Below the pieces are notes generated by a model that saw nothing but the letters and a program-made list of their open reading frames with translations, did no database searches and had not been told where the DNA came from. Made by a program: the position numbers and the translations under genes. Below, piece after piece: positions 63,731 to 64,000 of a stretch of 64,000 bases of DNA. Source of the DNA: Caballeronia sp. TF1N1 (lineage in GTDB: Bacteria > Pseudomonadota > Gammaproteobacteria > Burkholderiales > Burkholderiaceae); assembly GCF_022878925.1 (NCBI RefSeq), contig NZ_CP084627.1:186001-250000 (forward strand), in the 5' to 3' direction. How positions within the stretch are numbered: the first letter of the stretch is position 1; the number at the start of each line of letters is the position of its first letter.

Positions 63731-64000
63731 GACCGCTCGACCATCTGAGTGGTTGGCGTATCAAAAGCCAGGATGACGAAGCGCACACTGGCGCTTTTCG
63801 GCTAATCGCCGCGCCTACGCACGCGACGCTGTACCTGATCGCCTCGAACGGCGGCGGATGGGATCACGTCAGCGTGACCGTGGCGGGCGAGGGGCGTTGT
63901 CCCTTGTGGTCGGAGATGGCCTGGGTCCGGGACCAGTTCTTCGAACCCGGCGAGACCGTGATGCAGCTCCATCCGCCGCGTGACCAATACATCAACAACC
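63727..64000 (+). CDS. DUF7694-like phage protein, partial
   Basis: Ninety-one codons are visible before the window ends. The block NGGGWDHVSVTV, then EMAWVRDQFFEPGETVMQLHPP, matches small phage proteins of the DUF7694 type in which Asp-His and Met-Gln-Leu-His-Pro-Pro are conserved. ATG 63727 overlaps the previous stop. Function is unknown. Confidence 0.7.
   Translation, partial: MRPLDHLSGWRIKSQDDEAHTGAFRLIAAPTHATLYLIASNGGGWDHVSVTVAGEGRCPLWSEMAWVRDQFFEPGETVMQLHPPRDQYINN

Larger units (their letters stand above)
49479..64000. mobile_element. tRNA-linked integrated element (phage/ICE-like), left part only
   Basis: Starting at the tRNA 3' end, gene content and composition change from conserved housekeeping genes to low-density, lower-GC cargo. 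A recombination module follows (integrase, excisionase, RecT, RecE) and then phage-type early genes. The right end lies beyond the window. No second copy of the tRNA 3' end was found inside the window, so att boundaries are inferred. A composite of two elements (49.5-55.4 kb and 55.4 kb onward) is possible. Confidence 0.75.

Noticed and set aside
1..64000. CRISPR arrays, rRNA operons and intact insertion sequences
   Set aside because: No regularly spaced repeats, no rRNA signature and no transposase with terminal inverted repeats were seen.

Overview
The window looks like a chromosomal segment from a Burkholderiaceae betaproteobacterium, most likely Caballeronia or Paraburkholderia. The reasons are the high GC content, the protein families present (a BPSS1780-type membrane protein, DUF3563, DUF3309, a choline-kinase-type ThrB) and the gene order xseB-ispA-dxs-folE2 and yqeY-dnaG-rpoD. 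Species cannot be fixed from the sequence alone.

Bases 1 to about 49,555 are core chromosome. The left end carries a leftward glycogen/alpha-glucan cluster: glgA, then an unusually long glgE, then treS fused to a maltokinase and cut by the window edge. Together these convert trehalose and ADP-glucose to maltose-1-phosphate and then glucan. Next come a DUF1345 membrane protein, a metallophosphatase, topoisomerase IB, a RES-Xre toxin-antitoxin pair, small secreted or membrane proteins, a PiT phosphate transporter, ModE, a PAP2 phosphatase, a PHB-depolymerase-like esterase and ohr/ohrR. The middle holds thrB, AMP nucleosidase, a lipoprotein, LOG, polA, an NDH-2 dehydrogenase, a Tat-exported dienelactone hydrolase, a sulfurtransferase and a Rieske protein. 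The isoprenoid set xseB-ispA-dxs follows, then folE2, a divergent LysR/MFS pair, a GST with a decayed partial copy, tsaD, a HI0933 flavoprotein and the macromolecular synthesis group yqeY-dnaG-rpoD. No rpsU is visible in that group.

A CAU-anticodon tRNA gene just after rpoD (49,479-49,555) marks the border of an integrated element that runs off the right end. Next to the tRNA is a cargo zone with lower GC and long gene-poor stretches: an M23 peptidase lipoprotein and a single-gene AAA ATPase-TOPRIM/DUF4435 fusion resembling PARIS/OLD-type phage defence. Then comes a leftward recombination operon: an alpha-CTD-like small protein, RecE-like exonuclease, RecT annealase, three small unknowns, excisionase and tyrosine integrase. 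A divergent rightward set begins at about 60.6 kb: an unknown 302-aa protein, an HTH protein, a ParB/sulfiredoxin-like protein, small phage-type proteins and a partial DUF7694-like gene. The layout resembles the early region of a temperate phage or an integrative element that carries defence cargo beside its tRNA attachment site.
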